From Scybalomonas sp905214925 (GTDB lineage Bacteria; Bacillota; Clostridia; Lachnospirales; Lachnospiraceae), in NCBI GenBank assembly GCA_905214925.1, contig CAJMOB010000006.1, forward strand, positions 73,043 through 137,042: a stretch of DNA of 64,000 nucleotides. Direction: 5' to 3'. The translations under genes and the position numbers were made by a program. The stretch's first letter is position 1. Each line of letters begins with the position of its first letter. This document shows positions 35,718 through 44,667 of the stretch, piece after piece. The notes under the pieces are model-generated. The model made no database searches, had not been told where the DNA came from, and saw only the letters and a list, made by a program, of their open reading frames with translations.

Positions 35718-37064
35718 CTATTTCTCTTTATTTGTAATGTCAATTGCCACTTCTACATGGATCATTCTTCCATCTCTCTTAATCAATCGATCTTTTACCA
35801 AAAATTTCCGATTGATTTTTTTATTGAAATGCTCCCACTTAATACAGCCGCCTCTTTCCTCTAATTGACATTTTTTACAAAAGTCACAAGGCTCTGGTAA
35901 TCCTTGTAGCACTTCATAACACTTTCTTCCTTTATAATCTTCATTGCTAAGTCCAAATAGTTCTCGTCCAATTCGATTGATATAATATAACTCATGAGTG
36001 ACTGGATTGCTCATATATACAATATCATCTTCCTCTTCCCATTTGATTAAATCCTTCTCTCTTATAATAGAAGTTTTCTTCTCATGGGTTTCCATCATTC
36101 TATCGTAAAGAGCATAATTATTCTTTCCATGTAGTTTTGAATAACGCAAAGCATGCTCTGCACAAGAACGAAGTCGTTCCGTTGTTTTTCCATGCTTTGG
36201 ATAAAGGGACACACCGATACTCGTTGTCACCTGAAGCTCTCCATTTTTTGTCTCCACCCGTAATTGTTGTCTCACATTTTCAATCATCTGATTTAATAAC
36301 TGTCGCACCTGTTCCGTATTCTCCATCTCTAGAAATACAACAAACTCATCTCCACTATAACGGGTAATACAAGCTTCTTTTGTCGTCACTTCCTTTAAGA
36401 TCTTAGCGATTCGCTTTAAGATCCTATCTCCTAACCGGTGTCCATAAGTATCATTTAATAATTTAAAATCATCAATATCTAGCAACAAGAAGGCAGCTTG
36501 TCTTCCGTTGTCGACTTTCATATATTGATCCAACACACGAACCCCTGCTCTCCAATTTAAAGTATCTGTCAATTCATCATGGGACGCTTGATACGTTACA
36601 GCTGCTTCTCTCTCTTTTCTCTGATTGCGATCTCTTCCACAACCAATAACTCCCTTTAGACGCCCTCTTTCATCACCGAATAAAATGACTGCACAATAAA
36701 ACCACGTATAATTATTTGTACTTCCTTTCAATTTTAACTGGCACTCCATACTACACTTTCTCTCTCCTCGATTCCATGCCCTTTGGAGTTCCGAAGGAGC
36801 AAAGGTGGCACGAAATTTTTCAGCATCTTTTTGACGACAATGTGCACAAGCCCTTTCAAATGCCTCCTCATAATTGCTTGGTATCCAGCCAAATTCTTGT
36901 TTCCATGTGTCATTTACAGGATAAAATGTATTATGAACAAAGTCCGCTTCGAATACAAAAGTATGTAATGCACAAAGTGCTATTTTATATTCCTGATTGG
37001 ACATGAAATTATGTTCTTGGTTGTCATGGTTGTGTTCCAACTGTAGATAATCCTTTCTATTCAT
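35718..37064 (-). CDS. GGDEF-domain protein with PAS modules
   Basis: 448 residues. A PAS-type sensor (about 25-145) precedes the GGDEF domain (about 160-315): LLDIDDFKLLNDTYGHRLGD and YSGDEFVVFLE, where Ser replaces the first Gly. Later TTSIGVSLYPKHGKT completes the fold. A second, cysteine-rich PAS at the C-terminus (IVYMSNPVTHELYYINRIGRELFG ... CDFCKKCQLEERGGC) has CxxCxxC spacing that might bind metal or cluster. SGDEF forms can still be active cyclases. It lies directly upstream of the DUF1015 gene. Confidence 0.85.
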   Translation of the reverse strand: MNRKDYLQLEHNHDNQEHNFMSNQEYKIALCALHTFVFEADFVHNTFYPVNDTWKQEFGWIPSNYEEAFERACAHCRQKDAEKFRATFAPSELQRAWNRGERKCSMECQLKLKGSTNNYTWFYCAVILFGDERGRLKGVIGCGRDRNQRKEREAAVTYQASHDELTDTLNWRAGVRVLDQYMKVDNGRQAAFLLLDIDDFKLLNDTYGHRLGDRILKRIAKILKEVTTKEACITRYSGDEFVVFLEMENTEQVRQLLNQMIENVRQQLRVETKNGELQVTTSIGVSLYPKHGKTTERLRSCAEHALRYSKLHGKNNYALYDRMMETHEKKTSIIREKDLIKWEEEDDIVYMSNPVTHELYYINRIGRELFGLSNEDYKGRKCYEVLQGLPEPCDFCKKCQLEERGGCIKWEHFNKKINRKFLVKDRLIKRDGRMIHVEVAIDITNKEK

Positions 37065-37266
37065 ACTTTATTTCACTCCTATATCAACCGTATTATTTCT
37101 ATATGGCTTCTTTGGTAACTTTCTTGTATTATGGTTTCTCTTTCCATTATACTCTTTCTTTTCTTTCATGTCACCTATCATTTTCTGAAAAATTCTCTCT
37201 TTTAAGAAATAATTCATTCCATTTTGTTCTATTAAAATAATATCAAATATAGGAGAAGGAGAGAGA

Positions 37267-37306
37267 AAAAAGACGTCAAATCCTCACAAAAGGGCTGACG
37301 TCTTTT
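37267..37306 (-). terminator. terminator of asd
   Basis: AAAAGACGTCA and its perfect reverse complement around 18 bases; T-tract on the minus strand, 4 bases from the stop. Confidence 0.9.
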
Positions 37307-37310
37307 CCTT

Positions 37311-38405
37311 CTATTCCTGATCTTTTTTTCCAATATACCCTAATGCTTTTAATGTCTCTGCACAGAGTATCGCTCCACCAGCTGCTCCTCTTACTGTATT
37401 ATGAGATAATCCAATAAATTTATAATCATAAACACTATCTTCTCTTAGACGACCAACGGAAACACCCATTCCTTTTTCATAGTTGACATCTTCTAATACT
37501 TGAGGGCGATTATCTTCTTCTAAATATTGAATAAATTGTTTTGGCGCACTTGGAAGCTCTAATTCCTGTGGAATACCATGAAATTGTTGAAGTTTCTCAA
37601 TTAACTGCTCTCTTGTTGGTTTTTTTCTAAATTTTACAAATACAGCAGCGGTATGTCCATTTAACACAGGAACACGGACACATTGACAGGTTATCTTTGG
37701 CTCACTGGCTTTCTCAATGACACCATCTTTTATCTCTCCCCAAATTCTTAATGGTTCTTGCTCTGATTTTTCTTCTTCTCCACCAATATAAGGAATCACA
37801 TTACCAACCATTTCTGGCCAATCTTTAAATGTTTTTCCTGCTCCTGAAATTGCTTGATAAGTGGTAGCTACTACTTCATATGGCTCAAATTCTTTCCAAG
37901 CAGTCAATGCTGGTGCATAACTTTGAATAGAACAATTTGGTTTTACTGCCACAAATCCTTTTTTCGTTCCAAGACGCTGTTTTTGATATTCAATTACTTT
38001 AAAATGCTCTGGATTGATTTCTGGAATTACCATTGGAACATCTTTTGTCCAACGATGGGCACTATTGTTGGATACAACTGGCGTTTCTGTCTTTGCATAC
38101 GCCTCTTCAATGGCTTTAATCTCCTCTTTGCTCATATCCACCGCACTAAATACAAAGTCTACTTCACTAGCAACTTTTTCCACTTCGTTTACGTTCATAA
38201 CAATTAAGCTTTTCACATGTTCAGGCATTGGTGTATCCATTTTCCAACGTCCTCCAACCGCCTCTTCATAAGTCTTTCCAGCAGAACGAGCACTAGCTGC
38301 AATTACAACTACTTCAAACCAAGGATGATTTTCTAATAAAGCGATAAATCGCTGTCCGACCATTCCTGTTCCGCCTAAAATACCGACTCTTAATTTTGGT
38401 TCCAT
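37311..38405 (-). CDS. asd: aspartate-semialdehyde dehydrogenase, archaeal/fungal type
   Basis: 364 residues. NADP motif GILGGTGMVGQRF, then the second form's signature ASARSAGKTYEEAV. Active-site Cys in VKPNCSIQSYAP, His in VLNGHTAAV. The length and the ARSAGK loop place it with the archaeal/fungal enzyme type (TIGR00978), not the E. coli type. Makes aspartate-4-semialdehyde for lysine, threonine and methionine. Own promoter 94 bases upstream and a terminator, so it is independent of serA. Confidence 0.93.
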   Translation of the reverse strand: MEPKLRVGILGGTGMVGQRFIALLENHPWFEVVVIAASARSAGKTYEEAVGGRWKMDTPMPEHVKSLIVMNVNEVEKVASEVDFVFSAVDMSKEEIKAIEEAYAKTETPVVSNNSAHRWTKDVPMVIPEINPEHFKVIEYQKQRLGTKKGFVAVKPNCSIQSYAPALTAWKEFEPYEVVATTYQAISGAGKTFKDWPEMVGNVIPYIGGEEEKSEQEPLRIWGEIKDGVIEKASEPKITCQCVRVPVLNGHTAAVFVKFRKKPTREQLIEKLQQFHGIPQELELPSAPKQFIQYLEEDNRPQVLEDVNYEKGMGVSVGRLREDSVYDYKFIGLSHNTVRGAAGGAILCAETLKALGYIGKKDQE

Positions 38406-38498
38406 ATTCTACTCTCTCCTTCTAACCATTCATTCTTCTTTGAAAATCCATTTGTGCACTTTATAACATCTACACGATAATTTTTTTATTTGCTTTGT

Positions 38499-38527
38499 AT
38501 CTTACCTATAATTACTAGGGAAGTCAA
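38499..38527 (-). promoter_or_regulatory. promoter of asd
   Basis: TTGACT (38522-38527), 17-base spacer, TAAGAT (38499-38504) on the minus strand; just after the serA stop. Confidence 0.8.
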
Positions 38528-38535
38528 GCGTTTTC

Positions 38536-39699
38536 TCATTTGATCACTCTTACTTTTACAACACCTGTAATCTGCTTTAACTTATCAATGAGCTCTTTAG
38601 AAGGAGGAGTATCCGTATCGAGCATTGTATATGCCCACTCTTTTTTTGACTTATTTGTCATATCAGCAATATTAACTTCCTCTTCTGCGAAAAGGGTTGT
38701 CACTTGACTTAACATTTTCGGAATATTTCTATGAAGAATTGTCACACGAAAAGCGGATTGACAAATCCCCATATCACAGTCTGGATAATTGACAGAGTTT
38801 TTAATATTACCGTTCTCTAAATAATCCATCAATTCCTGTACTGCCATTTTGGCACAGTTATCTTCTGCTTCTTCTGTAGAAGCACCTAAATGTGGAAATG
38901 TGATAACTCCTTCCACTCCTGCAATGCCTGTTGTTGGGAAATCCGTCACATAGCGGTGTACCTTTTTTTGATTAAGAGCCTTTTTCATGGCCTCTTCCTC
39001 TACTAAGGCATCTCTTGAAAAGTTGAGAATACAAACACCATCTTTCATTTTCGCCAATGCCTTTTCATTTATCATCTCTCTTGTAGAATCCAATAGTGGA
39101 ACATGCATTGTAATAAAGTCACATTGTTCATAAATCTCTTCGATTTTTGTACTATGATGGATTCTCTTTGATAAGCACCAAGCTGCATCAACAGAAACAT
39201 AAGGGTCGTATCCGAATACTTCCATTCCCATGCGATCACACATATTGGCCACTAAAATTCCAATGGCACCAAGACCAATGACACCTATTTTCTTTCCGAG
39301 AATTTCATGGCCTGCAAACCGCTTTTTCTCTTTTTCTACGTCTTTTGCAAGGGTTTCTTTTTCTTTATTTGCCTGTACCCAATTGTATCCAGAAAGCAAA
39401 TCTCTTGATGACATTAAAAGCCCTGCCATAACAAGTTCTTTCACCGCATTGGCATTTGCTCCTGGAGTATTGAATACAACAATTCCCTCTTTGGCACACT
39501 CCTCTAATGGAATATTGTTAACACCCGCTCCAGCTCTTGCAATTGCGAATAAACTTTTGGGAAGTTTTTTCTCATGTAAAGAAGCACTTCTTACAAGTAA
39601 AGCATTGGCTTCTTCAAATTGTTCTGTCTGCTCATATTGTTCTGTAAATAATGCCATTCCTACTTCTGAAATGGGATTCATACATTTTATTTGATACAT
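38536..39699 (-). CDS. serA: D-3-phosphoglycerate dehydrogenase
   Basis: 387 residues. Catalytic domain with the Rossmann motif GVIGLGAIGILVANMCDRMGMEVFGYDP, arginine in FSRDALV, and the catalytic His in FPHLGASTEEAEDN. A C-terminal ACT domain (about 318-387, FRVTILHRNIPKMLSQVTTLF) suggests serine feedback control. Shorter than the ~525-residue form with an intervening domain. First committed step of serine synthesis. 16 bases after serC. Confidence 0.95.
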   Translation of the reverse strand: MYQIKCMNPISEVGMALFTEQYEQTEQFEEANALLVRSASLHEKKLPKSLFAIARAGAGVNNIPLEECAKEGIVVFNTPGANANAVKELVMAGLLMSSRDLLSGYNWVQANKEKETLAKDVEKEKKRFAGHEILGKKIGVIGLGAIGILVANMCDRMGMEVFGYDPYVSVDAAWCLSKRIHHSTKIEEIYEQCDFITMHVPLLDSTREMINEKALAKMKDGVCILNFSRDALVEEEAMKKALNQKKVHRYVTDFPTTGIAGVEGVITFPHLGASTEEAEDNCAKMAVQELMDYLENGNIKNSVNYPDCDMGICQSAFRVTILHRNIPKMLSQVTTLFAEEEVNIADMTNKSKKEWAYTMLDTDTPPSKELIDKLKQITGVVKVRVIK

Positions 39700-39715
39700 T
39701 TTTTGTCCCCCTATA

Positions 39716-40801
39716 TTACTTTATGTTCTTTTGTTCAAATTCTTTCATAAATTCTACTAATTTTTGAACACCTTCCATTGGCATAGCATTATAAATACTA
39801 GCTCTCATTCCACCAACTGTTCGATGTCCTTTTAAATTAACAAATCCGCGTTCTGTTGCCTCTTTAATAAATTTAGCATCTAACACATCATCTCCTGTTA
39901 CAAATGGAACATTCATAAGAGAGCGATATTCTTTTTGTACCGTCCCTCTAAATAATTTGCTCTCATCTAAGTAATCATAGAGTATGCTTGCCTTTTTTTC
40001 ATTTCTCTCTTTCATAGCTTCTAAGCCACCTTGATCTTTGATCCACTGGAATACTTTTCCGCAAATATAAATTCCATAAGCCGGTGGTGTATTATAAAGA
40101 GAATTGGCATCCGCATGGGTTTTATAACGAAGCATTGTTGGAGTTCCTTCTAATACATCTTCTGTAATTAAATCTTTTCTTATAATAACACCTACAACTC
40201 CCGCTGGCCCAACATTTTTTTGTGCTCCAAAGTAAATCAATCCGTATTTCGTAACATCTACTGGTTCTGATAAAATAGAAGAGGACATATCCGCTACTAA
40301 AATCTTACCTTTTGTATTTGGAATTTCTTTATAAACCGTACCATAGATTGTATTATTATGGCAAATATGTACATAATCAGCATCTTCTGAAATTGGTAGA
40401 TCTGAACAGTCAGGAATATAGGTGAATGTTTTATCTTCTGACGATGCAATGGCATTTGCCTTTCCATAAATTTGTGCTTCTTTATACGCTTTTTTTGCCC
40501 ATTGACCTGTGATGATGTAATCAGCCACTCGGTTCTTCATAAGGTTCATTGGCACCATTGCAAATTGCTGATGAGCACCGCCTTGTAAGAATAAAACCTT
40601 ATAATCTTCCGGAATCTTTAGCAAGTCTCTTAAAGTGCTTTCTGCGTGTTCCATAATTTCTTCAAATGCTTTCGAACGATGGCTCATCTCCATAACAGAC
40701 ATTCCCGTTCCTTTATAGTCTAGCATTTCTTCTGCTGCCGAACACAACACTTCCTCTGGTAATACTGCTGGTCCCGCTGAAAAATTATAAACTCTTCCCA
40801 C
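39716..40801 (-). CDS. serC: phosphoserine aminotransferase
   Basis: 361 residues, class V PLP aminotransferase: YNFSAGPAVLPEEVL at the start, GGAHQQFAMVPMNLM, the DMSSSILS Asp region, and PLP Lys in FGAQKNVGPAGV. Converts phosphohydroxypyruvate to phosphoserine. Start codon GTG with GGAGG 10 bases upstream. Operon order serC-serA, driven by the promoter at 40880-40908. No serB lies nearby. Confidence 0.96.
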   Translation of the reverse strand: MGRVYNFSAGPAVLPEEVLCSAAEEMLDYKGTGMSVMEMSHRSKAFEEIMEHAESTLRDLLKIPEDYKVLFLQGGAHQQFAMVPMNLMKNRVADYIITGQWAKKAYKEAQIYGKANAIASSEDKTFTYIPDCSDLPISEDADYVHICHNNTIYGTVYKEIPNTKGKILVADMSSSILSEPVDVTKYGLIYFGAQKNVGPAGVVGVIIRKDLITEDVLEGTPTMLRYKTHADANSLYNTPPAYGIYICGKVFQWIKDQGGLEAMKERNEKKASILYDYLDESKLFRGTVQKEYRSLMNVPFVTGDDVLDAKFIKEATERGFVNLKGHRTVGGMRASIYNAMPMEGVQKLVEFMKEFEQKNIK

Positions 40802-40879
40802 TTTCTGTGTTCCTCCTTTTTCTTTGATTCTATTATTACTCTTCTAACTTATTAGTTTGTTAAAGTGTAATTGCGTACA

Positions 40880-40908
40880 ATTGTACTCCAACAAACGACA
40901 TTCGTCAA
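40880..40908 (-). promoter_or_regulatory. promoter of serC-serA with overlapping palindrome
   Basis: TTGACG (40903-40908), 17-base spacer, TACAAT (40880-40885) on the minus strand. A perfect 12-base palindrome GTACAATTGTAC (40875-40886) covers the -10 box and could be an operator. Confidence 0.8.
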
Positions 40909-41090
40909 CCTCTTTTTCTGTATTTATGACTTTTATTTCTATCTTTGTAGAAAATTTCTGATTTTTATATCATTTGGGTTTTATTGTTGTGCATTTTGTT
41001 TTGTTCCATTCAAACATTTAACGAGCTGTTATTTTTCATAGAAACGACGAAACATATACTTTGAGAGTTTCTTATATTCGCGTAAACAAA

Positions 41091-41159
41091 AGATCATGTA
41101 TCCTCATAAACGTTCTTTGTAAACAATACGAAAGTCGTTTTGAAACTACTACATGATCT
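41091..41159 (-). terminator. terminator of leuB-ilvD-ilvB operon
   Basis: AGATCATGTA and its perfect complement TACATGATCT separated by 49 bases, with T-rich flanks on both strands; located just after the ilvB stop. Confidence 0.6.
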
Positions 41160-41181
41160 CTTTTTTTGTTTTATTTTCTTT

Positions 41182-42861
41182 TTATTTCTTCTCTAAATCT
41201 TCTTCTGAAAATGTATCTTGAATGGAAGCCCCTGGTGCACACATTGGCCAAACTTTATCATCAGAATCCAAAATACATTCAATAACAACTGGCATTTTTG
41301 ACGTCATTGCCTCCCCAAAGGCTTTTTCAAACTCTTCGATCGTTTCTACGCGCATGGCCGTTGCCCCTAACCCTTCGGATACTTTCACAAAATCTACTTT
41401 GTCATTTAATGTTGTATAAGAATATCTTTGTTCATAAAATAAACTCTGCCATTGACGTACCATTCCTAACACATGGTTATTAAATACAACTTCAATAACA
41501 GGAATTTCATAACGAGATAACGTTGCAAGTTCATTTAAATTCATGCGGAAACATCCATCCCCTGCAATATTAACAACAAGACTATCAGGTTTTCCGACCT
41601 TTGCTCCCATAGCTGCTCCTAACCCATATCCCATCGTTCCAAGACCTCCAGAACTTAAAAAGGTTCTTGGTTTTCTATAATGGAAATATTGAGCAGCCCA
41701 CATTTGATGTTGTCCTACATCTGTTGTAATAATCGCATTTCCTTTTGTCATTTCATCAATTTTCTCAACAATGGCAGGCCCACAAAGCTTTAATTGCTTG
41801 TAGGTCACTGGATATTTTTCCTTTAAGCTCTTAATATAGGCAATCCATTCGGAATGTTTCATAGGCTCGATACGCCGATTTAACTCTTGTAACACACATT
41901 TAATATCTCCGATCACACTGACATCGCATACTTTGTTTTTGTTTACTTCCGCAGGATCCACATCTACCTGTAATATTTTTGCATTTTGAGCAAATCGTTT
42001 TGGATTGGCACAGACACGATCGCTAAATCGAGCCCCAAGGACAATTAAAAGATCACAGTCTGTCACACCTAAATTAGAAGCCTTTGTTCCATGCATTCCA
42101 ATCATCCCTGTATAATAATCAGAACAGCCATCAAACGCTCCTTTTCCCATCAACGTATCACAAACCGGTACGTCTACCTTTTGTACAAATTCTGCTAGCT
42201 CTTCACTAGCTCCTGAACAAATCGCTCCTCCCCCTACCATAATATAAGGTTTTTTTGCCTCTTTTAACATCGTGAGTGCTTTTTGTAAATCGCTTTCTCG
42301 AATATGCTTTGTAATCGGCATCACTGGTTCAATTTCTTTTGGTTCATATTCGAATTTATCCGCTGTTACATCTTTTGTTACATCCACTAATACTGGCCCT
42401 GGACGACCGCTTTTGGCGATAGAGAATGCCTTCCGAATCGTATCCGCTAAATCATGAATATCTTTTACAATATAACTATGTTTTACAATCGGCATAACAA
42501 CTCCTGCAATATCCACTTCTTGAAAACTATCTTTTCCAAGAATCGAAACCGCCACATTGGCAGTAATTGCTACAATTGGAATCGAATCCATATAGGCAGT
42601 TGCAATTCCTGTTACAAGGTTTGTCGCTCCTGGTCCAGAAGTTGCCATACAGACACCTACTTTTCCAGTAGCTCTTGCATAACCATCTGCAGCATGAGCC
42701 GCTCCTTGCTCATGAGAAGTCAAAATATGCTTAATATCCTGCTGTTTATAAAGAGCATCATATACATTTAAAATAGAGCCACCTGGATATCCAAATACGG
42801 TATCCACCCCTTGCTCTTTTAAACACTCAATTATGATTTCTGAACCTGTTAACTGTCTCAT
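41182..42861 (-). CDS. ilvB: acetolactate synthase, catalytic subunit
   Basis: 559 residues, full length. TPP-binding Glu in LTSHEQGAAHAADGYARATG, FAD/quinone region, and the TPP-Mg motif GDGCFRMNLNELATLSRYEIPVIEVVFNN. Makes acetolactate for valine/leucine, or acetohydroxybutyrate for isoleucine. It lacks an adjacent ilvN regulatory subunit. Third gene after leuB and ilvD, with a 115-base gap that holds a long hairpin. Confidence 0.95.
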   Translation of the reverse strand: MRQLTGSEIIIECLKEQGVDTVFGYPGGSILNVYDALYKQQDIKHILTSHEQGAAHAADGYARATGKVGVCMATSGPGATNLVTGIATAYMDSIPIVAITANVAVSILGKDSFQEVDIAGVVMPIVKHSYIVKDIHDLADTIRKAFSIAKSGRPGPVLVDVTKDVTADKFEYEPKEIEPVMPITKHIRESDLQKALTMLKEAKKPYIMVGGGAICSGASEELAEFVQKVDVPVCDTLMGKGAFDGCSDYYTGMIGMHGTKASNLGVTDCDLLIVLGARFSDRVCANPKRFAQNAKILQVDVDPAEVNKNKVCDVSVIGDIKCVLQELNRRIEPMKHSEWIAYIKSLKEKYPVTYKQLKLCGPAIVEKIDEMTKGNAIITTDVGQHQMWAAQYFHYRKPRTFLSSGGLGTMGYGLGAAMGAKVGKPDSLVVNIAGDGCFRMNLNELATLSRYEIPVIEVVFNNHVLGMVRQWQSLFYEQRYSYTTLNDKVDFVKVSEGLGATAMRVETIEEFEKAFGEAMTSKMPVVIECILDSDDKVWPMCAPGASIQDTFSEEDLEKK

Positions 42862-42891
42862 GTTTTCTCCTCCTTTTCTATATATGGCTAT

Positions 42892-42935
42892 AGCTTAGAA
42901 AAACGACAGACTTTTTTCTATCGTTTCCCTAAGCT
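42892..42935 (-). ncRNA. conserved-looking mRNA hairpin between ilvD and ilvB
   Basis: On the minus-strand RNA, AGCUUAGGGAAACGAUAG pairs with CUGUCGUUUUUCUAAGCU across an 8-base A-rich loop, 18 base pairs in a row including three G-U wobbles. On the plus strand these wobbles become A-C mismatches, so the structure favours the transcribed strand. No T-tract follows. May act in mRNA processing or differential expression. Confidence 0.6.
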
Positions 42936-42976
42936 CTTATTTGTACTATCTTTCTTTTTCTTATGTTATGACATCC

Positions 42977-44647
42977 TTACTTAGAAGGAACTTCAAGAAT
43001 CGCTCCCTTGTTACCAGATGTTACCATAGCCGCATATCTAGACAAATATCCAGTCGTCACCTTTGGTTTCCTTGGCTTCCAGTTCGCTTTTCTTCTTTCT
43101 AATTCTTCTTCGGATACTTTCATATTCAAACAATTGTTTGGAATATCGATAGAGATAATATCCCCTTCTTCTACAAGAGCAATTGGGCCACCAACGGCAG
43201 CTTCTGGAGATACGTGACCAATAACCGCTCCCCTTGATGCTCCTGAAAAACGTCCATCGGTAATTAAAGCAACCGAAGAACCAAGTCCCATTCCCATAAT
43301 AGCAGAAGTTGGATTTAACATCTCTCTCATTCCTGGACCGCCTTTTGGTCCTTCATAACGAATAATAATGACGTCACCAGCATGAATCTTACCGCCTTTA
43401 ATAGCTACAATTGCATCATCCTCGCAATCAAAGACTCTTGCAGGGCCTTCGTGAACAAGCATTTCATCTGCCACTGCAGAACGTTTTACAATTCCTGTAT
43501 CTGGAGCTAAATTTCCCTTTAATACAGCAATTCCCCCTGTTTGACTATATGGATTATCAATTGGACGAATCACATCGGTATCTTTATTGATGCATCCTTC
43601 GATATTTTCACCAATTGTCTTTCCCGTTACCGTCAAGGCATCGGTATGTAATAATTGTTTTTTATTCAGCTCATTCATAACGGCATAGACACCACCAGCC
43701 TCATTGAGTTCTTCAATATAAGTACGGCCTGCTGGAGCTAAATGGCAAAGATTTGGCGTTTTTGCACTAATTTCATTTGCAATTTCCATGTCCAATGTAA
43801 CACCAGCCTCATGAGCGATGGCAGGAAGATGAAGCATAGAATTGGTAGAACATCCAAGTGCCATATCCACTGTCATAGCGTTTAAAAATGCTTTTTCTGT
43901 CATAATATCTCTTGGACAAATATTATTTCTCACTAACTCCATTACTTGCATTCCCGCTAATTTTGCAAGACGAATTCTTTCAGAATAAACGGCTGGAATC
44001 GTTCCATTTCCTTTTAATCCCATTCCGAGTGCCTCAGTTAAACAGTTCATACTATTGGCTGTATACATTCCAGAACAAGAACCGCACGTTGGACAAGTCT
44101 TCTCTTCCATCTCTTTGAATTCTTCTGCACTCATCTTTCCTGCCGTATAAGAACCTACCGCCTCAAACATACTGGATAAACTTGTCTTGCAACCATTTAC
44201 CTTCCCTGCAAGCATCGGTCCACCGCTTACAAAGATCGTTGGAATATTGACACGAGCGGCTGCCATTAAAAGCCCTGGAACATTTTTATCACAGTTTGGC
44301 ACCATAACAAGTCCATCAAATTGATGGGCAATTGCCATCGCTTCTGTAGAGTCACAAATTAAATCTCTCGTAACTAAAGAATACTTCATTCCAATATGTC
44401 CCATGGCAATTCCATCACAAACAGCGATAGCTGGGAATACAACAGGAGTCCCTCCTGCCATTGCAACACCTAATTTTACAGCATCTACAATTTTATCAAG
44501 GTTCATATGCCCTGGAACAATCTCATTATAAGAACTTACGATTCCAATCATTGGGCGTTTCATTTCCTCATCTGTATGGCCTAATGCACGGAACAAAGAA
44601 CGTCCTGGCGCTTGTTGATCTCCTTTTCTTGCGTTATCACTTATCAT
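42977..44647 (-). CDS. ilvD: dihydroxy-acid dehydratase
   Basis: 556 residues, full length. Fe-S cysteines in VPNCDKNVPGLL and TCPTCGSCSGMYTANSMNCLTEALG; the C-terminal region carries GRFSGASRGAVIGHVSPEA. Converts dihydroxy acids to the 2-keto acids of valine and isoleucine; the family carries a [2Fe-2S] or [4Fe-4S] cluster. Starts 20 bases after leuB, same operon. Confidence 0.97.
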   Translation of the reverse strand: MISDNARKGDQQAPGRSLFRALGHTDEEMKRPMIGIVSSYNEIVPGHMNLDKIVDAVKLGVAMAGGTPVVFPAIAVCDGIAMGHIGMKYSLVTRDLICDSTEAMAIAHQFDGLVMVPNCDKNVPGLLMAAARVNIPTIFVSGGPMLAGKVNGCKTSLSSMFEAVGSYTAGKMSAEEFKEMEEKTCPTCGSCSGMYTANSMNCLTEALGMGLKGNGTIPAVYSERIRLAKLAGMQVMELVRNNICPRDIMTEKAFLNAMTVDMALGCSTNSMLHLPAIAHEAGVTLDMEIANEISAKTPNLCHLAPAGRTYIEELNEAGGVYAVMNELNKKQLLHTDALTVTGKTIGENIEGCINKDTDVIRPIDNPYSQTGGIAVLKGNLAPDTGIVKRSAVADEMLVHEGPARVFDCEDDAIVAIKGGKIHAGDVIIIRYEGPKGGPGMREMLNPTSAIMGMGLGSSVALITDGRFSGASRGAVIGHVSPEAAVGGPIALVEEGDIISIDIPNNCLNMKVSEEELERRKANWKPRKPKVTTGYLSRYAAMVTSGNKGAILEVPSK

Positions 44648-44667
44648 AATTTTTCCTTCTTTCTTCT

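Noticed and set aside
42892..42935. Terminator between ilvD and ilvB
   Set aside because: Stem is strong, but no T-tract follows, and ilvB would be cut off from its operon.
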